Source: Candidatus Nesterenkonia stercoripullorum (GTDB lineage: Bacteria; Actinomycetota; Actinomycetes; Actinomycetales; Micrococcaceae). From it: a DNA stretch of 7,732 nucleotides. This document shows positions 6,296 to 7,732 of the stretch, piece by piece. The notes under the pieces were generated by a model, which saw only the letters and a list, made by a program, of their open reading frames with translations, was not told where the DNA came from and made no database searches. Made by a program: the position numbers and the translations under genes. The DNA lies in contig DXGD01000181.1 of the NCBI GenBank assembly GCA_019114115.1, positions 1 to 7,732 of the forward strand, given 5' to 3'. How positions within the stretch are numbered: position 1 is the stretch's first letter; each line of letters starts with the position of its first letter.

Positions 6296-6795
6296 ACCGG
6301 CACCCTCAGCAATACTCCGAACAGGCCCCACAGGACCAGCATGACGATCAGCGGGAACAGCAGCAGCGACTTCCAGCCTCTGCCTCCGCCCACGGCGACC
6401 AGGCCTGCCACGAGCAGGAACGTCACCAGGCGGAAGTCGAAGAACTGCCAGAGGAGGCCGTAGACGGCGACGGCGGCGAAGGTCAGCACGATCCGCACGG
6501 CGCCCTGGGGCTGACGCGGCTCGGGCCGGTCAAGATCGGCCTCAGGCCGCAGGCCGCCACGGGCCAGCGCGACGGCGGAGAAGACGATCATCGCTCCCCC
6601 GGCGACCTGCGGCCACCAGCGCGGACTGATATCGCCTTCCACCGATGGCAGCGGAATGGTCTGCGCCAGCAGCAGGACGGCGATGCCGGCGGCCAATCCG
6701 ACGGCCGGGCCGATCACGGACCGCCCCCGATGCGGCCGGACATGTTCTGGGTCCTCGGCGGCCACGGCGGCCGGGGACGGGGAATCAGCACTCAT
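6292..6795 (-). CDS. tctB: Tripartite tricarboxylate transporter small membrane subunit TctB
   Basis: This 167-residue protein is the small, poorly conserved membrane partner of TctA. A hydrophilic, proline- and acid-rich cytoplasmic N-terminus (1-26) is followed by hydrophobic segments at about 31-49, 61-79, 99-117, 122-136 and 143-163. The motif PRWWPQVAGGAMIVFSAVAL (58-77) is the typical TctB second segment, where a proline-containing loop leads into a helix. The start is ATG at 6795, supported by GGAG (6802-6805) six bases upstream. The open frame runs on to 7503, but that extension is the antisense-looking shadow of tctC and has no TctB character. It follows tctC after an 85-base gap and overlaps tctA by four bases, the usual C-B-A order. 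Length is typical. Confidence 0.92.
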   Translation of the reverse strand: MSADSPSPAAVAAEDPEHVRPHRGRSVIGPAVGLAAGIAVLLLAQTIPLPSVEGDISPRWWPQVAGGAMIVFSAVALARGGLRPEADLDRPEPRQPQGAVRIVLTFAAVAVYGLLWQFFDFRLVTFLLVAGLVAVGGGRGWKSLLLFPLIVMLVLWGLFGVLLRVPV

Positions 6796-6880
6796 CGTGT
6801 ACTCCACATACTCGTCATCACTCGAGCTCCTGTGTGCGCGGGCCGGAAGTCCTTCCTCCCCGCACCTGAAGGAGATGAGG

Positions 6881-7732
6881 TCACTCGGAGAAGATCTCTT
6901 CGAAGCGAGTGTTCTCTTCCTCGTAGAACGGCTGGAAGTCCTCGGGCGACACATCGACCGGGATGTTCCCCGAGGTCTCGATGATGTCGATGAACTCCTC
7001 GCTCTGGGCAGCCGTGCTGACGGCATCGGCCAGTTGATCGCGGACCGGGTCCGGCAGGCCTGCCGGGGCGCCGATCGCACCCCAGCCGCCGATGACGACG
7101 TCGTGCCCGAGCTCTTCGGCGGTCGGCACATCGGGCAGGCTCTCGGCACGCTCGGAATCGAGGACCGCAAGCACGCGGATCCGTCCGTCGTCAGCGGCGG
7201 CCACTGTCTCCGACACACCGGCGACGACGGCGTCCACCTGGCCGCCGGCCGCGGCGTTGACCGCAGGGGCTCCGCCGTCGAAAGGCACCGGATCCAGCTG
7301 CGTGCCGGCTTCCTCGTTGAGCTCCGTGGTGGCGGCATGCCAGATCGAGCCGGTGCCGGAGTTCGACACCGAGAGCTCTTCGTCCTGAGCGGCCTCGAGC
7401 AGGTCGTCCAGCGTCTCGTACTCGCTGTCCTCAGGAACGGCGATCGTCGCCGGAACCGAGACCATCTGGCCCAGGGTGTCATAGGCATCGGGGTCGATGT
7501 CATACCCCTGGTGCCCGAGCATGACCGTCTCCACCGGGAGGTAGCCGATCGTGTACCCGTCGGCTTCCTGGCCCGCGAGGTACTCCAGGCCCACGGAGCC
7601 CGCGCCTCCGGTGCGGTTCTCCACGACGATCGACTGGCCCAGCTCGTCTTCCATCTCAGAAGCCAGCGTCCGGGCCGCGAGGTCCGAGGCGCCGCCGGCG
7701 TCGTACGGGACGACCATCGTGATCGAGTCCGT
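6881..7732 (-). CDS. tctC: TctC-type solute-binding protein (Bug family), 5' end outside window
   Basis: This is the extracytoplasmic binding protein that delivers the substrate to TctAB. The 283 C-terminal residues are present; the signal peptide and first few dozen residues lie beyond the right edge, since the family is usually 300-330 long. The frame stays open to the last base. Signature parts are VVPYDAGGASD (window residues 7-17), the region that closes over the ligand carboxylate; VVENRTGGAGSVG (36-48); GSIWHAATTEL (128-138) after SVSNSGTG; FDGGAPAVNAAAGGQVD (151-167); and LPDVPTAEELG (199-209). The protein is very acidic, as expected for an exported protein. In a Gram-positive cell it would be a lipoprotein, but the lipobox is not in view. 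It leads the transporter genes; any promoter or regulator is off-window. The ligand cannot be named. Confidence 0.93.
   Translation of the reverse strand, partial: TDSITMVVPYDAGGASDLAARTLASEMEDELGQSIVVENRTGGAGSVGLEYLAGQEADGYTIGYLPVETVMLGHQGYDIDPDAYDTLGQMVSVPATIAVPEDSEYETLDDLLEAAQDEELSVSNSGTGSIWHAATTELNEEAGTQLDPVPFDGGAPAVNAAAGGQVDAVVAGVSETVAAADDGRIRVLAVLDSERAESLPDVPTAEELGHDVVIGGWGAIGAPAGLPDPVRDQLADAVSTAAQSEEFIDIIETSGNIPVDVSPEDFQPFYEEENTRFEEIFSE

Noticed and set aside
4691..6463. 590-residue open frame on the + strand, rich in His, Asp, Gln and Arg, including an HHHHH run
   Set aside because: It lies antisense to tctA and the end of tctB. Its composition is what the complement of GC-rich hydrophobic codons gives, it has no domain-like order, and the tctA frame has clear family signatures.
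6796..7503. Long N-terminal extension of the tctB frame
   Set aside because: The extension overlaps tctC in another frame, is Arg/Ser/Pro-rich without any motif, and a good ribosome-binding site marks ATG at 6795.
1..7732. CRISPR array, tRNA/rRNA genes, insertion sequences or phage genes
   Set aside because: I looked for regular spaced repeats, tRNA-like cloverleaf arms, transposase-like proteins and terminal inverted repeats and saw none.

Overview
This is a 7.7 kb stretch of a high-GC chromosome, most likely from an actinobacterium. The evidence for that is GC-rich third codon positions, GTG/ATG starts with 4-base or 1-base overlaps, and actinobacterial-looking protein sequences; the genus cannot be fixed from this window. 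Two unrelated gene blocks converge on a gene-poor spacer.

Left block (1-742, + strand): a compact type II toxin-antitoxin module. A Phd/YefM-VapB-like antitoxin overlaps a PIN-domain VapC toxin by GTGA. It is preceded by a perfect TATAAT -10 box and a 15-bp palindrome that looks like the autoregulatory operator.

Spacer (743-1198): no complete gene. It has lower GC than its surroundings (about 58% by hand count over 841-1140) and holds, on the - strand, what looks like the N-terminal remnant of an NAD-dependent epimerase/reductase (Rossmann motif GGTGFLGR) that stops after about 60 codons.

Right block (1199-7732, - strand, read from the right edge leftwards): one catabolic gene train, tctC (cut by the window edge) - tctB - tctA - a DapA/N-acetylneuraminate-lyase-family aldolase - a fused DhaK-DhaL dihydroxyacetone-kinase-type enzyme - a PfkB/ribokinase-family sugar kinase. 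tctB/tctA overlap by ATGA and the two kinases overlap by TGATG. A 130-bp gap with an inverted repeat and a direct repeat separates the transporter genes from the enzyme genes.

How the genes may work together (inference): the periplasmic-type binding protein and TctAB import an organic acid or sugar acid. The class I aldolase-type enzyme splits an intermediate, probably giving pyruvate or another 2-oxo acid plus a small carbonyl compound. One or both kinases then phosphorylate the short keto-sugar for central metabolism. Every enzyme keeps its catalytic residues but departs from the textbook substrate motifs (GGGSGHLP instead of GGGSGHEP in DhaK, YLFEART instead of YNxPxRT in the aldolase, GDRV instead of GGSI in TctA). 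The pathway is therefore unlikely to be plain lysine synthesis or glycerol/DHA use, and its substrate is unknown. A dehydrogenase, dehydratase or regulator, if any, must lie outside the window.
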